From positions 293,149 through 357,148 of the forward strand of contig JAOWBW010001305.1 of the NCBI GenBank assembly GCA_026119855.1: a stretch of 64,000 bases of DNA, in the 5' to 3' direction. Shown piece by piece: positions 21,351-33,170 of the stretch. The position numbers and the translations under genes were made by a program. Source of the stretch: Campanula takesimana. Its lineage: Eukaryota > Streptophyta > Magnoliopsida > Asterales > Campanulaceae. Positions within the stretch are counted from its first letter, which is position 1; every line of letters starts with the position of its first letter. Below the pieces are notes generated by a model that made no database searches, was not told the DNA's origin, and saw only the letters and a list, made by a program, of their open reading frames with translations.

Positions 21351-22489
21351 TGTAGATACCCCGGGGAACCACGGCTTGGCTAGAGCGGTGAATTACCTAG
21401 GATGTCTAATTGATTTTAAGAGTCGCCACCCACGTTTTAGAGGAAAGCGAGAAAACCTAAGAAAATAGCCTTTTTTATTGATTCCGAAGCCAAAGATTCT
21501 TGAGATGAGGGGTTCGGGGGTTAGGTGACGGAATGGGAAGTACTTAAACACCCACTCCGCCCCGCTTACGCGGGTCTTGCTACTCTTGGTGTTCTTATAT
21601 TTACTTGTCCTTCAATTGATAAAATAAGCTAACAACTACAAAGTAAAGATAAGGGGAGAATGAAAGCTAAACGATTTTATTGATTGAATGTCTAATGGTT
21701 ACATGTTGAATATTTGCTAAACCATTACATTAAATTAAGAGAAGAAGTGGAATTAAATTAATGTTGGAGTGTTGGGAAGTAACCTTGACCAAACATCAAT
21801 AACGAAGTGGCCTTTTGGTTGTATCCCTTTTTATGGAGATTGCATACTTAGTAGGACACAAATAAAATAAGAGAATAGAAAAGTGGTACCTTTAGAAAAG
21901 GGACTTTGAACTTGGACTTGAAAAGAGTTTTGTTGTGGAGAAATTGTTGTAGAACAATTTGTGTAGAGTCTTGTCATGAAGAACTCTTGTTGGGAGAATT
22001 TGTGTATAGAAAAGTTTCAAGTCTAAGAAGAAGGTCCAAGAGAGGTAAAAGGGAGATGAAAAGAGATCCAAAAAGAGATGAAAAAGGGACCTCCTCTAAT
22101 GGTGGATTGGAGGGGTTTTTATAGTTGAAAGGGGATGTTTTTGGTGCCAAAACGGAGTCACAAATATCACTTTCCCGGGCAAAATCATATAAAATAAGCA
22201 AGGGAGAGATTATTGGACAGAAATCAGTAACTGACACACCCAGAAGTGCGCGCATCCCGTATAGTCGGAGGGAGGCGCGTGCTTCTGGCCCCAAAGGGTG
22301 GAGGCGCGCGACTTTGAAATGGCGATTTTGACAGAATGGACTAGAAAGTTAACTCTGTTATGCAGTTTAGTCCAAAACTGTGGGAATCAGTTAGGAACTT
22401 AACCGAAGTAACAGAAATTAACAAAAACAAGTAAAGTAAAAATACTATGTATGCAATCGGGGTGAGAGGTCCAAGGCGGGGTGTCTACA
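21351..22489 (-). mobile_element. 5' LTR of G (1,139 bp)
   Basis: Ends are TGTAGATACCCC and GGGGTGTCTACA, inverted repeats. The PBS lies to the left, which makes it a 5' LTR in minus orientation. It has a minus-strand TATAAAAA at 22116-22123, a PBS-like GAGTCGCCA at 21420-21428, and three GCGCGC words at 22238-22315. The flank ATATG at 22490 would be one half of a TSD; its partner is not found. It lies against the truncated antisense gene of C. Confidence 0.8.
22116..22123 (-). promoter_or_regulatory. TATA box in G LTR
   Basis: TATAAAAA on the minus strand, about 370 bp into the LTR, a suitable U3/R position. Confidence 0.5.
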
Positions 22490-22491
22490 AT

Positions 22492-24621
22492 ATGCATCGA
22501 TCCCACAAAGAGCACCTCTTTGGTAGGCATATGAAGGGTAAAGTGTGGGCGACGGATGAGTTGTGCCCGTTCTTGGAGGACCACATTTCTCACGCCGATC
22601 GGACTAGGCGGGTAAGGATGTCTTCCTTAGATTGAGTTTCCATGTCAATTTCGTTGTTGCATGTCTCAATTTAGTGTTCTAGCAATTCGACTTTCTCCAA
22701 TTTTTGCCTAGAATTATCGCTGCTAGGGTTTATCATGCATGGCTGATCTTTCGATGGAATTTCACCCTTGTTGATGTTGAAAATCATTGTAGTATGGTAG
22801 TACATGATTTTGACTGTCGTTCTAGGAAATTCTGTGACTTTTCGGGTAAATTGCTTAAATGAGGATTTTACCCTTTTTTTTTACATTTTTCTCTTTTGTC
22901 TCTGTTGTTTGCAGTCATTCAGGGTGATTAATAACTGTAGAGGCATCGTACGAGCGGTCTCTGAGAGGTAGGAAACTCACAATGGCGAGATGAAGGAAGA
23001 GATCGATAATCTCGGGTTGAAACCCTTCTTTGACGACCTAGTCGGTGAGAGGAGGAACGTGCACTTTCTCCAGGCCATCCGGGAGCGCTGGTGGGATAGT
23101 AATCATACTACGCACATACGGTGGGGGGAGGTTACCATGACCCCTACTGACTTTCATGCCATTACTGGGCTTGCCATCTTCGGTGAGCCACTTGAGTTGA
23201 TACGGATTTCTCTCCCAGTGGAGATGATATGAGGAACTTTCTAGGCTTCTCTGTGCGTACCCTAGGCAAGGGTGTCCCTCTGAAGGCCTTGAGGGACAAG
23301 GTTGATGCCTATATTGCTGTTAAATGCTGGCTAGATGCATCTTACTGCTACTCGTATTGCAGCCGTCCGCGGCTTTCTATGGTGGGCCCTTTCTGAGACG
23401 CTATTTACAAATCATGTGTCGACTGCTTTGTTCACTCTTCTGAGTGTGTTGAGAGATATGCAGCATGTTACTGATGCTAGCTGGGGTTGTGCTGGCTTGG
23501 CCCACTGTTATGTGGCCATGGATGAGAGTTAGCGTGATCGGACGAACGCTGGCTTAGGCGGCTAGAGTCATGCCTGGGAGGTACAATACTCATCTTCTTC
23601 TGTATTCCTCCTTTGTTTCAGCCCCAGTTTACTTTCTGTCTTAGTAACTCATTCAGTTTTGACATTTTTCTATGTTTCTCCCACTTTGCAGGCCTGTGGT
23701 TATGCCATGTTTGGTCTCTTTACTTTCAACCTTCAAGACAACACTGTTATGTTACCAGATACTCTGAGATGGTGCCGGGGTAATAGGGATACCCATGATG
23801 AGCAGGCAGAGGGGGCTGATATGCCGGTGGAGCGCATGAGGCTATATTTTGATAGATGGGAGGCCGTCCCTGAGTCTGCTGTCGCCTTCTTTCCTTGGTG
23901 GGGTTTGGGCATTGATCACGCCTACAGGTTTGCTGGCATAAGATTGCTGATGATCGGCCTCGGTGGGGGATGCTTTTACTTAGGAGAGATAGTCTCTCGC
24001 CAGCAGGGTGGTGGCAGACTCGATGTCGTTGTTCCTCTGGACCCGCTTGCCCATATGCTTAACTCTTATGCCATCGCGGAGGAGGAGAGAGGGGACCTCA
24101 TTATTGGTCAGGATGCTTTTGACCATATGTCCTTTGAGGCTGATTATCAGGACATCCTCGCTCGTCTCATGCCCCGGTTGATTATAGAGGGTGATCAGGC
24201 TCAGGCCCGGGGAGTTGTTCATATTCCTTTCCGTCCGCAGCTTGGACCGGCTTCTTTTACCTACAGCGTGGCTGAGGGGGTAAGGATTACCGAGGATCTT
24301 CCCGCATAGTACGACATGCCTGAGGGACTCGTACCTCCTGCTGACGCGACCATGGTATGACTTATTACCCTTCTCCCGTCATTTCCATCATTCTACTATT
24401 TCGTATCTCAATTCATTATTTTTCTAAATACTTTGACATCTCTATTTGTTTTTTCTCAATAGGTGCCTATTGCTGAGTATTGGGAGGTCGCCAGACGGCT
24501 CACCCAGTTCATGGCCTATGCCAAGAGGGTGAAGAGAGAGACCGCAAAACTCTTAGGCCGATTGGCTCATCAGACAGCAGAGTCAGCTTCTTATGGGAAG
24601 AGACCTCGGACGGACGAGTGA
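22492..24621 (+). pseudogene. Antisense gene 1 of C: plant-mobile-domain-like, with introns
   Basis: A multi-exon frame on the strand opposite to pol. The exon ending at 22611 is followed by GTAAGG and an intron to TTTGCAG at 22914, then phase-0 coding (GLKPFFDDL, AIRERWWDSNHTTHIRWGEV, MTPTDFHAITGL). Further introns run from about 23581 (GTACAA) to TTTGCAG near 23690, and from about 24355 to CAATAG near 24463. The last exon ends with KRPRTDE and TGA at 24621. The WWD..T.H..WGE..MTPTDF.AITGL pattern is that of the plant mobile domain found in plant TEs and host genes. There is a TAG just before 22990, a frameshift near 23210 and stops around 23530. The start is cut off by the LTR of G. Confidence 0.7.
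22612..22914 (+). other. Intron in antisense gene 1 of C
   Basis: CGG/GTAAGG donor, T-rich sequence, TTGTTTGCAG acceptor. Phase 0, at a position comparable to intron 1 of the same gene in E (51206-51358). Confidence 0.65.
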
Positions 24622-25100
24622 TCACGTGGCAATGGCGACGTCTCCTTCTTTTTGATGCTGAGTAGATAGGATCCCCCATTCCCTCTTTTTGTTGACGATG
24701 TACTTATTGCCTCGGCGTAGGCGAAGACAACTTTTCTTTCTTTGGCTTGTACCTATGCAACAGTTATTTCCTAACTCTAACACACAATGCATTAGTTAAT
24801 TTTAGTTTTATTTCTGACTGTGTAAATGTATTGATTCATATTCGGTTGGTCAACCGAGGGGTAATTTTATGAGATGGATTCGCGTTGGGCCATTTATATG
24901 TGATGTATGAACTATTTCGGATGAGTTTCTGGGGTGATTGAGGCATGTTTTGACTTGTAGGGCAACCTGGGATTTGTGCAGAATTGTTGCTGTTCTGAAC
25001 GTGGAGATGCTTCGTACGAGACATCGATGTCTTGTACGAGTCATCCTCTGAATCTGCGGCTGTTTCTCCTTTTTCTTCGAGGATTTGGTGTCCAAACTTT
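24622..25100 (+). other. Intergenic spacer between the antisense genes of C
   Basis: No supported ORF. It runs from the end of gene 1 to the TATA box of gene 2. A short phrase built on CTTCGTACGAGACAT and CTTGTACGAGTCAT (about 25010-25045) recurs near 26985-27005 as CTCGCACGAGACAT and CTCGTACGAGACTG. Confidence 0.5.
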
Positions 25101-25108
25101 TATATAAA
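25101..25108 (+). promoter_or_regulatory. TATA box before antisense gene 2 of C
   Basis: TATATAAA, 34 bp before the ATG at 25142. The gene may have its own promoter. Confidence 0.5.
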
Positions 25109-25141
25109 CAACTCTAGTCCATCATAGAATACCATGCAGCC

Positions 25142-26695
25142 ATGAATCAGTTTTGGGAATCCCTCTTTTGGAGTAAAATTCTCAACATTTTGCTCCCAAT
25201 GGTCCTAAGTAAGTTCGTCCCTTCATCGATGATTGTTGATGAGTTCTCCTTGGACTTAGAATTAGTAGAACGCTACAAGGGTGATTTAGCAACGTTCTTT
25301 CACTGATTCAATAAACCTCGTCAAGAGAGATTCGTGGAGATGTTCGGTTTCAAGATCCTTTTCACCATGAAGAATCTAAAACCGGAATGGGACCTTCTAA
25401 AGGGAGTTGCACGCTTCTGGGATCCATCGACTCACCTTTTCAACTTTTCACTTAATGAGATGGTCCCTACTGTATAGGAGATGGCGGCTATCTTGGATAT
25501 GCCATTGACCGGGGTGATTGCGGTTCCTAATTGTAACAAGGTACCGGCGGAGTCTCTCAGGGATCTACTGAGTATAGGCCTTCCCGAGGCGCAGAATTAC
25601 ATTTATAACCGCTATGTCGATCTCCACGCTTTGCCTAGGAGATTTAAAGGTCGGGTGACTCGTGGTCACGGTGTGGATTCCCAGTGCTGCCTTTTGGAAT
25701 TGTGCTTATTTTAAAGCGTACTTTTCATGAGCAAGTGTGGCATGGCGGACACGAAGCTCGTGGACATCATTCTGCAAGCTAGAGGACGGGCCTTCAACAT
25801 AATTCCTCTTATCTTGGGGGAGACCCTTCATGGTCTTGATGAGTTAGACCTAACCAACTCTATGACTCGGGGAAGTCCATTATTGTTGACAATATGGCTC
25901 AGAGAACATTTCAAATTGTTGGACTCTCCGGTCGAGTATTCCCCTTATACTTTTCATAGGCGGAGATTGTTAGTGAAGGGTCTCAGCATTGAGGAGTGGG
26001 CTCATCTTTTTGCTAAAGCGGAGACCAATGATGTCGCTTGGTGCCCATCCTTTTGGAAGGTGAGGAGGTTCGTAGCTAATACCCTCGGATACGATAGGGT
26101 CGTCCTTTCGGGTTTGATGGACTCCTCTTTCTATTTTGCTCAAAGGGTAATGCGACAATTCGGTCAACGGCACGACACTTTCTTGTTAGGGGGACGGCCT
26201 CGAGATATCTCTTTCATGGACTCGGAGTTCTCTACAAGATTGGCTCATGCTTGGGGGCAAGGCACCACTATGGACCGTTGGACCAATCTTCGTCATGATG
26301 GAGGAAGTATCTATTTGTCGGATAAATACTTGAATTGGTGTCTCTCGGAACTCCGTCCTAGTGTCGAGGGTATTGATGAGATCCGCCGCTCTCTGTTGGG
26401 GGACCAATTTGAGCCTAGCTTGAATTTGAGGAAGAAGGTAGCTAAGGATGATCCTTCTAATGTCAGAGCAGATGCCACTCAAGACTTTCTGGATAGTGAC
26501 TTTTACGAGAAGAGAGTAAACGGACTTCCCGGCAAATTCCAAGCTCTGGATAGGCCTCATGTGTTTGCGAGACTGACTCCCTCGGTGTTCAGTCGACTTG
26601 ATATTCCTCCCGGTTTCGAGATACCTTGGTTCAAGAGGAAGAGGGATGACAAAGCGGATCGCGGTCAAGCCCCTACTAAGTTAAGGAAGAAATAG
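25142..26695 (+). pseudogene. Antisense gene 2 of C: plant-mobile-domain relative (DUF7745-like)
   Basis: A single frame of 517 codons from ATG 25142 to TAG 26695 with three in-frame stops: TGA 25304, TAG 25478 and TAA 25712. The blocks LLKGVARFWDPSTHLFNFSL..EM.P, LVDIILQARGRAFNIIPLILGETL, LTIWLREHF and WCPSFWKVRRFV align with gene 2 of E. The tail is basic (FKRKRDDKAD...KLRKK), a probable nuclear-localisation signal. The family name is inferred; the biochemical role is unknown. Not needed for retrotransposition by any known mechanism. Confidence 0.7.
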
Positions 26696-26859
26696 ATCCT
26701 TAGGAGTATCGAGAGATTGCTTAGATAGACGAATGCTTGGATTTTTAGTATTATTTATTTTCTTTTGCAAGTTGGTATTCATGTTAGAAATTTTTTTATT
26801 GCTTTCTTGAAATGCATTCATTTAATAAGAAAACAAGATTTTGATTTTATTTATTGAAT
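26696..26859 (+). other. 3' flank of antisense gene 2 (C)
   Basis: AT-rich, contains AATAAG-type signals near 26823, no ORF. Serves as 3' untranslated sequence for the antisense gene and for pol of C on the other strand. Confidence 0.4.
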
Positions 26860-26931
26860 AGACCGGACCAAAAGTCTGCCTACGTTCTCCTTTTACATCA
26901 ATTAAATAAGGAGCTCAGGTCATTGTAGTTC
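26860..26931 (-). other. Structured 3' motif I in C
   Basis: In element sense: GAAC, UACAA paired imperfectly with UACG, an inner hairpin CUCCUU/AAGGAG, and a side hairpin GAC/GUC. Same order as in D and E. Confidence 0.65.
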
Positions 26932-27057
26932 TTGTTTAAGAAAGAAAAAAATATGTCAGCTGACTGACATGCCTCGCACGAGACATAGGTGTCTCGTACG
27001 AGACTGTCCCCTATATTATTATTTTTTTTTATTTTTTTATGCACACCCTGATTTTTG

Positions 27058-27089
27058 CCTAGACCGCCCTTTCAGGTTTTCAATCTAGG
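27058..27089 (-). other. Structured motif II in C, copy 1
   Basis: Sense CCTAGATTGAAAACC-TGAAA-GGGCGG-TCTAGG: outer stem CUAGA/UCUAG, inner stem with GAAA loop. Confidence 0.65.
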
Positions 27090-27125
27090 GGGCTCCTTTT
27101 CTCGTGCTCTCTGCTCTAATTTTTG

Positions 27126-27157
27126 CCTAGGCCGCCCTTACGGGTTTTCAACCTAGC
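27126..27157 (-). other. Structured motif II in C, copy 2
   Basis: Sense outer stem CUAGG/CCUAG, inner CCC-GUAA-GGG. Changes on both sides of the outer stem relative to copy 1 keep the pairing. Confidence 0.7.
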
Positions 27158-27168
27158 GAACTTTCCTC

Positions 27169-28406
27169 TTATTTTTTTTTAAATAGGGGATGGACTAATG
27201 AATAGTACTTCTTCAGCATGTCCAAGTTGATGGGCTTCGGCAATTGATCTCCATCTAGGTCTGCGAGTTGTACCGCTGCTATGGAGAATAACTTCTTGAC
27301 GATGTAGGGTCCTATCCATCTTGGTCCCCACTTTCCCATAGGATTGAATGGTCCAGGACGATGTTCACGTAGGACAAGGTCCCCTTCTTTGATGTTTCTG
27401 GTCTTGACTCTCTTATTAAATGCTCGGGCCATTCTCCGTTGATATGCTTGGATATGTTCGGCGGCTCGAAGTCGTCGTTCATCTAGCAGGGCTAGTTGTT
27501 CATAACGGCTGTCCAACCATGCGAATTCATTCACTTGGTTTTCTAGGAGAACCCTTAGTGATGGTACTTCTAATTCGATTGGTAGCACTGCTTCCATCCC
27601 ATAGGCTAAGGCGTAGGGAGTCTCACCGGTGGCGGTATGGATTGAGGTTCGGTAGCCCCAGAGTGCAAAAGGTAGCTTGTCGGGCCAGTCTCTGCCAGTC
27701 TTAGCCATTTTCCTAATGATGGTCTTAATGGTCTTGCTAGCAGCTTCGACTGCTCCATTGATTTATGGTCGGTACGGTGATGACTGATGTCTCTCTATCT
27801 TGTACTCTACAAGTAGTTGGTCGCATTCTTTCTCAAAGTGTGAGCCATTGTCAGATATCATCTCATGAGGTACCCCATATCGGCATATGATGTTAGTCTT
27901 AATGAACTCTGCCACATTTCTGGCATTCAAGACCTTGTAGGATTGAGCCTCGATCCATTTAGTGAAGTAATCAACGGCGACTAATACGAATGAGTGCCCA
28001 TTATGGCCCGTTAGTGAGAATTTGCTAATGACATCTATTCCCCATGTAGAAAATGGCCAAGGGGATGTCATAGGGTATAACACGGACGGTGGTGTGTGTT
28101 GCAAGTTGGTATGTATCTGGCACTTGTGGTATTTCTTAACCATTTTGGTGCAGTCGGCTTCCATTGTAGCCCAATAGTACCCTAGTCGGATGACCTTATT
28201 TGCTAGCATATTGCCATTAATGTGGGTTCCACAGACTCCTTGATGGACTTGGTCCATGATTTTTACGGCTTTGTGCTCGTCGGCAGAAAGTAGACACCGC
28301 TCGTGGTGTTTCTTGTAGAGGCGATCACCTATGATAACGAATTGAGCGGCAAACCGCTTAAGGGCAATCTTTACTTTAGGTTATGCGTCTGATGGGAATG
28401 TTCCAT
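27169..28406 (-). pseudogene. Element C integrase
   Basis: Minus-strand Tat integrase. The zinc-binding region has VCGTHINGNML and KKYHKCQ. The core has WGIDVISKF (first Asp), MISDNGSHFE (second Asp) and INGAVEAASK (Glu), so the catalytic triad is present. The C-terminus has PFALWGYRTSIHTATGETPY and GPRWIGPYIVKKL, ending FKKK at TAA 27169-27171. A TAA near 27763 replaces Gln in the YRPQTNG block, another TAA near 28381 breaks the start, and a frameshift near 28470 disconnects it from RNase H. Confidence 0.85.
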
Positions 28407-28835
28407 CTAGGAGGAAACGCCATACATCATAATACCAAGGTTTATCATCCAGATATTTATGGAGACAGATCCACACTCGTCTTTGCAGTCGTGCAGGTCT
28501 ATGATTGAGTAATAAGCGGGAGTCGTTCGCCTCTTGACTTTGAAGGTCTTAACCTCAGTCCATTTGGGGATCTCCACAAGTGATGCTAGCATGGTTAGCG
28601 AGTCTGCTAAGCGGTTCTTATCTCTAGGAAGATAGTAGAGAGTGACCTCTTTGAACTTTTCGACCAAGTCTTGGAGATGGTCGTTATATTTCTGGAGTGT
28701 AGGATCTTGTACCTTCCACTTCTTGAGTGACTGATAGATTATAAGTTGAGAATCTCCGTACACTTCTAGTTCGGTCACATTTCTTTCTAAGGCTGCTTCA
28801 AGCCCCGCTATGCAAGCTTCGTACTCGGCTATATT
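28407..28835 (-). pseudogene. Element C RNase H (C-terminal part)
   Basis: Contains AEYEACIAGLEAALERNV, LEVYGDSQLIIYQ and YYLPRDKNRLADSL, the plant Tat RNase H. It is interrupted at ATATT by F and continues at 37855-37910. Confidence 0.85.
28831..28835. other. Target-site duplication of element F (left)
   Basis: ATATT, repeated at 37850-37854. Confidence 0.92.
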
Positions 28836-31037
28836 TGTCGCGACCCCGAACCCCGCGGGCCCGAGATCGTGAGCTGGACGTTGACTTAAACAATAAACTC
28901 TAAAATAATGGAGATAAAAATTTCCTTTTATACCAAAAGGGGATAACACAAAGTTTTGGGAAGACAATTTAACAACGACAATGTACTAGTGTAAGACCCA
29001 TAAGCTCACACTACAAAATAATAAAATATACAAATCTTAGTGACGTCAAAGTGTGGTACAACTATCCCCAAAAGAGTTACACATTTATATAATGTAAACC
29101 CACCAATACACACTTGCCCCAAAAGCTCAATCCTCGCGACGTCCTGTCTCGTGATCAGCGAGTCTAATCCTTTCCACCTAGGGGGGTTAAGGAAAAACAA
29201 AGACAAGAGAAAAGGGGGTGAGATAAATCTCAATAAGTTACTAATGCAACTACATGACATGCTATGATTCGATAATCAATAATAAAACACATAACACATA
29301 GCAATTATCATATACCAGATAGCAGTGGAAATAAACACATAACAAAGGATATAGCCAAGGTTTTCCCAAACTGATAAACCAAATAAAGGTCGCTGCGCAG
29401 CTTCAATAATCAACCATCAACATCTTCATAATAGCATGAAAGCTGAAGAGAAACCCCGGTACCGGAACCAATAACCAAATGAAGTATCACAAGGGACGGG
29501 AGACATGCCACAAAGTCATGCTCCAAGTAAAGCTAAAATGCACACAAAGTAGCTAGCTCTTCTCACATCCAAGGCCAATCTGGAGGAGGGTAATAATGGG
29601 GCAAAACAATGGTCAACATCATAATGGACTTGGCCGTGCCATTATAATATTTCGCATCGCCCGAAACAAACACAAATAACCAGCTGGACTTTCAAACGTA
29701 GGCCAAGTAATAAAATACTAGCACGATAAATAGCCATGGATTCCAAAGTAGGGAATCATGCCAATTAATCACCAAGAAGATGAAATGAACCAACAATACA
29801 CAATAAAGGTGTTCCAATACTTCCAAAGTAAGAATACTCAATTACTATAACACATTCAATCACAAAGGATCAAATTCAATTCTAGGCCTCCAACTACAAC
29901 TACTCACTCATCTCTAAGAGCTCAAGGAGAGCTTTAAAACGATAGTTTATACACCTAAATCGGAGTTCGGACGAGAGAGTTATGACTTTCGGAAGATAGC
30001 ACGAAAACAAATCAATTTGGAACAGGAGAGGGAGGGGTGCGCGCGCTTCATAGGGAAGGAGGCGCGCGCTTCATACGATCAGAAGGAAATGCTAGAATTC
30101 AAGGGATGAGGGTGCGCGCGCTTCAACCAAAAGGGGCGCACGCCTCCCTGCATCAGAAGGAAATCAAGAATTGGAAGGGGGGAGGGTGCGCGCGCTTCAT
30201 AGGGAAGGAGGCGCGCGCCTCCTATCGTCTCCAACGAAAACCCAGAACTTCACCTGGTTCTTCAATTCGGGAATGAACCTAAAATTGCCATTTCTTTACG
30301 AAAACTCAAATGACTCAAAGCCAATACTTCCAAATAACAATACCAAGGTACCCAACCACTTAGGAACCCAGAAATGACCCATAAACAACCTTAAAACAAC
30401 TTGAACCAAGGAGTGATTCCAAATGCCCAAAATCACAAAAGATGAACCAAATACCAATCAACTCCAAATCAAACAAAGAGGTTACATATATCAACAAGAG
30501 TATCAAGGGAGTTAAATATGAACATTATTAGCATAAAAGGGGGAAAAGCAACTTACCCGGATTTTCTCAAAGTTGATGGATTTCAATTATTTTTGGCTTC
30601 CTACGATCCTATCGACGATCTAAACAAGATTCATGTTTTAAGAAATGAGAAATAACAAGAGGAAGATGATGGAAATGTAGAGAGAAGTGAGAGAAGAAAA
30701 CTTACCCAATGTAGAGAGAGATGTGCTGGGAGATGGAGTGTGAGAGTGAGGGACGTGAGGGAGGAGAGTAGGGAGAAGATGAATTATTTGAAATGTTACA
30801 CTAAGGCCCCTCGCCCTAATACTACCTTTTCAAATAAACTCTCCACTAACAAATAAGACTCAACACTTCTACACTAGCACAAATGACCCAAATAAAATGC
30901 TAGGCAGATTATTATGAAACATAAAATGCACACATAAATATTTAAATATATAATAATTTAAATAAATAAATAAGCAAATAAATAAATAATAATTATTTAT
31001 TACTAATAAAATAGAGCCTAGTTTTCGGGTCGTGACA
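28836..31037 (-). mobile_element. Element F 3' LTR (2,202 bp)
   Basis: Ends TGTCGCGACCCC and CGGGTCGTGACA as in A and B. The middle holds a GC-rich minisatellite (30029-30220) where A and B carry a different GC block. Short ORFs over the minisatellite are artefacts of its lack of stops. Confidence 0.92.
30029..30220. repeat. GC-rich minisatellite in F LTR
   Basis: Three units of about 72-80 bp, each starting GGTGCGCGCGCTTC and containing ATCAGAAGGAAAT. CpG-dense and alternating GC. The other LTR has the same block at 36855-37046. Confidence 0.85.
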
Positions 31038-31039
31038 TT

Positions 31040-31054
31040 CACTCCCCCTTAAAG
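31040..31054 (-). promoter_or_regulatory. Polypurine tract of element F
   Basis: CTTTAAGGGGGAGTG on the minus strand next to the 3' LTR. Confidence 0.85.
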
Positions 31055-31071
31055 AAAATTCGACCCGAATT

Positions 31072-32504
31072 TTAACGAGACTTACCCGAAATAAAAAGCC
31101 ACGGAAATTTCCTCTCTATCTCATCACGAATCTCCCAAGTCGACTCCTCGATGTTATGATTCTTCCAAAGGAGTCGAACCAACGCAATGCTTTTGTTTCT
31201 CAATTCTTGGACTTTGGCATCTAAAATCCGAACCGGTCGTTCCTCAAAGTCATATCCGGCTCGACATCCTCCGGTACCCTCGGTAACACGTGAGATGGAT
31301 CATGAACATACTTCCGAAGCATAGAAACGTGAAAAACATTATGTAACCGGTCCAAAGATGGTGGTAACGCCAGCCGATACGCAAGAAGTCCAACCTTTCC
31401 CAAAATCTCAAACGGGCCAATAAACCTCAGAGCCAATTTACCTTTCTTCCCAAACCTACGAATACCCACCTTCAGAGATACTTTCAAGAACACAAAGTCA
31501 CCGGTCAGAAAACTAAGATCTCGCCTTCGGTTATCTGCATAGCTCTTATGTCGACTCTGGGCTATTTTCAATCGATCCCGGATAACCCTAACTTTCTCAA
31601 CTGAATCCTGAAGCAAATTAATACCCACGATCTTTGCTTCACCGACCTCATCCCAACAGATAGGCGATCTACATTTCCTCCCATACAAAGCCTCATACGG
31701 TGCCATCTCGATACTAGCCTGATAACTGTTGTTGTAAGAGAATTCCACTAACGGTAAATGTCTATCCAAAGAATCGGAAAAGTCTATCGAACACGCTCGC
31801 AACATATCCTCTAGAATCTGAATGGTCCTCTCTGATTGACCATCGGTCTGAGGGTGAAAAGCTGTACTAAAACGCAAATCTGTACCCAAAGCTACTTGAA
31901 ACGCCTTCCAGAATCTAGAAGTAAACCTCGGGTCTCGATCTGACACAATGCTAACCGGAACCCCATGCAATCTAACGATCTCGTCGATGTAAAGGGTCGC
32001 AAGCTTCTCCATCGAATATCTGATGTCAATAGGCAAGAAATGGGCACTCTTGGTCAATCTATCCACTATTACCCAAACACTGTCATACTTCCTACGGGTA
32101 CGAGGTAGTCCCGTAACGAAATCCATAGTCACATGCTCCCATTTCCACTCGGGAATCTCTAACGGCTGAAGTAGTCCCGCTGGTCTCTGATGCTCGACTT
32201 TGACCTGCTGACAAGTTAAACACTTCGAAACATACTCCGCTATTTCCCTTTTCATATTATTCCACCAAAAATGTTGCTTCAGATTCTGATACATCTTCGT
32301 ACTACCCGGATGAATAGTATATCTCGATTTGTGACCTTCATCTAAAACTTGCCTTTTTATTCCATCCACATCGGGCACACACAAACGACCACTGAAAGTC
32401 AACACCCCATTTGAACTCATAGAAAAATCCTAGAAATTCTTTTCCTTCAATTTACCCATTACCTTCACCAACTCGGGGTCTTCTTTCTAAGCTTCCTTTA
32501 TCCT
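31072..32504 (-). pseudogene. Element F integrase and chromodomain
   Basis: The integrase has IHPGSTKMYQ and KCLTCQQ (zinc binding), MDFVTGLP, VSDRDPRFTS and GQSERTIQ (intact Asp, Asp, Glu). In-frame TAG codons lie at 32487-32489 (Gln in A) and 32430-32432 (Glu in A). A single-base deletion near 31245 shifts the frame just before the chromodomain tail (PVRILDAKVQELR, WEIRDEIERKFPWLF), which ends at TAA 31072. Confidence 0.85.
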
Positions 32505-33170
32505 CTAAATTAGGGTCGGAGATACCCTAATATTCGTAAAAATAGCCCCATGTCTCGATTCACGAGGAGACCAATCTCGAACATCCTCAAGCATTCTCCA
32601 CTCTCGAACCATCATCGAAGCCACATAAGATTTTCTACTAATCTCATCGGCTACCACATTCGCCTTCCCCGGATGATAAGAAATCGTACAATCATAATCT
32701 TTCAACAATTCCATCCATCGGCGTTGCCTATTGTTCAACTCTTTCTGGGAGAAAAGGTACTTTAAACTCTTGTGATCCGTGAAAATCTCGAACTTCGCTC
32801 CATAAAGGTAATGCTTCCATTTGTGCAACGCAAAGACTATCGCCGCCAACTCCATATCATGAGTCGGGTAATTCTGTTCACTAGGGGTCAACTTCCTCGA
32901 AGCATAGGCAATCACCTTCCTGTTCTGCATCAAAACACAACCCAAACCCTCTTTCGAAGCATCACTATAAATTACTAAATTATCATTCCCATTAGGCAAG
33001 GTCAAGATCAGTGCGGTAGTCTACCTCTTCTTCAATTCCTCGAAGCTACTTTGGCATTTTTCACTCCACACAAACGGTACATCCTTTCAGGTCAACTGAG
33101 TCATCGGAGTAGCAATCCTCGAAAACCCTTCTATAAACTCTCTGTAAGCTAACCCCAGAAAACTTCTGAT
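32505..33170 (-). pseudogene. Element F reverse transcriptase end and RNase H
   Basis: RNase H blocks VIYSDASKEGLGCVLMQ, PTHDMELAAIVFALHKW and FTDHKSLKYLFSQ are intact. In-frame stops: TGA 33087-33089, TAG 33021-33023, TAG 32505-32507. Two codons are missing in the LAGYYRRF block (in-frame 6 bp deletion near 33147). The frame is continuous with the upstream part. Confidence 0.85.

Larger units (their letters stand above)
19291..22489 (-). mobile_element. Remnant G: Tat-type element without pol
   Basis: In minus orientation it has a 5' LTR (21351-22489), a PBS, a leader of about 1.2 kb, the first 23 codons of a gag-like frame, then no pol, and finally the two structured 3' motifs that follow pol in elements C, D and E. 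A 3' LTR is not found. It looks like an internal deletion derivative that has also lost its outer end. The left limit is uncertain. Confidence 0.65.

Noticed and set aside
30037..30377. Small plus-strand ORFs in the F LTRs rich in Arg, Ala and Gly
   Set aside because: They translate the GC minisatellite. They lie in LTR sequence and are antisense to the element.
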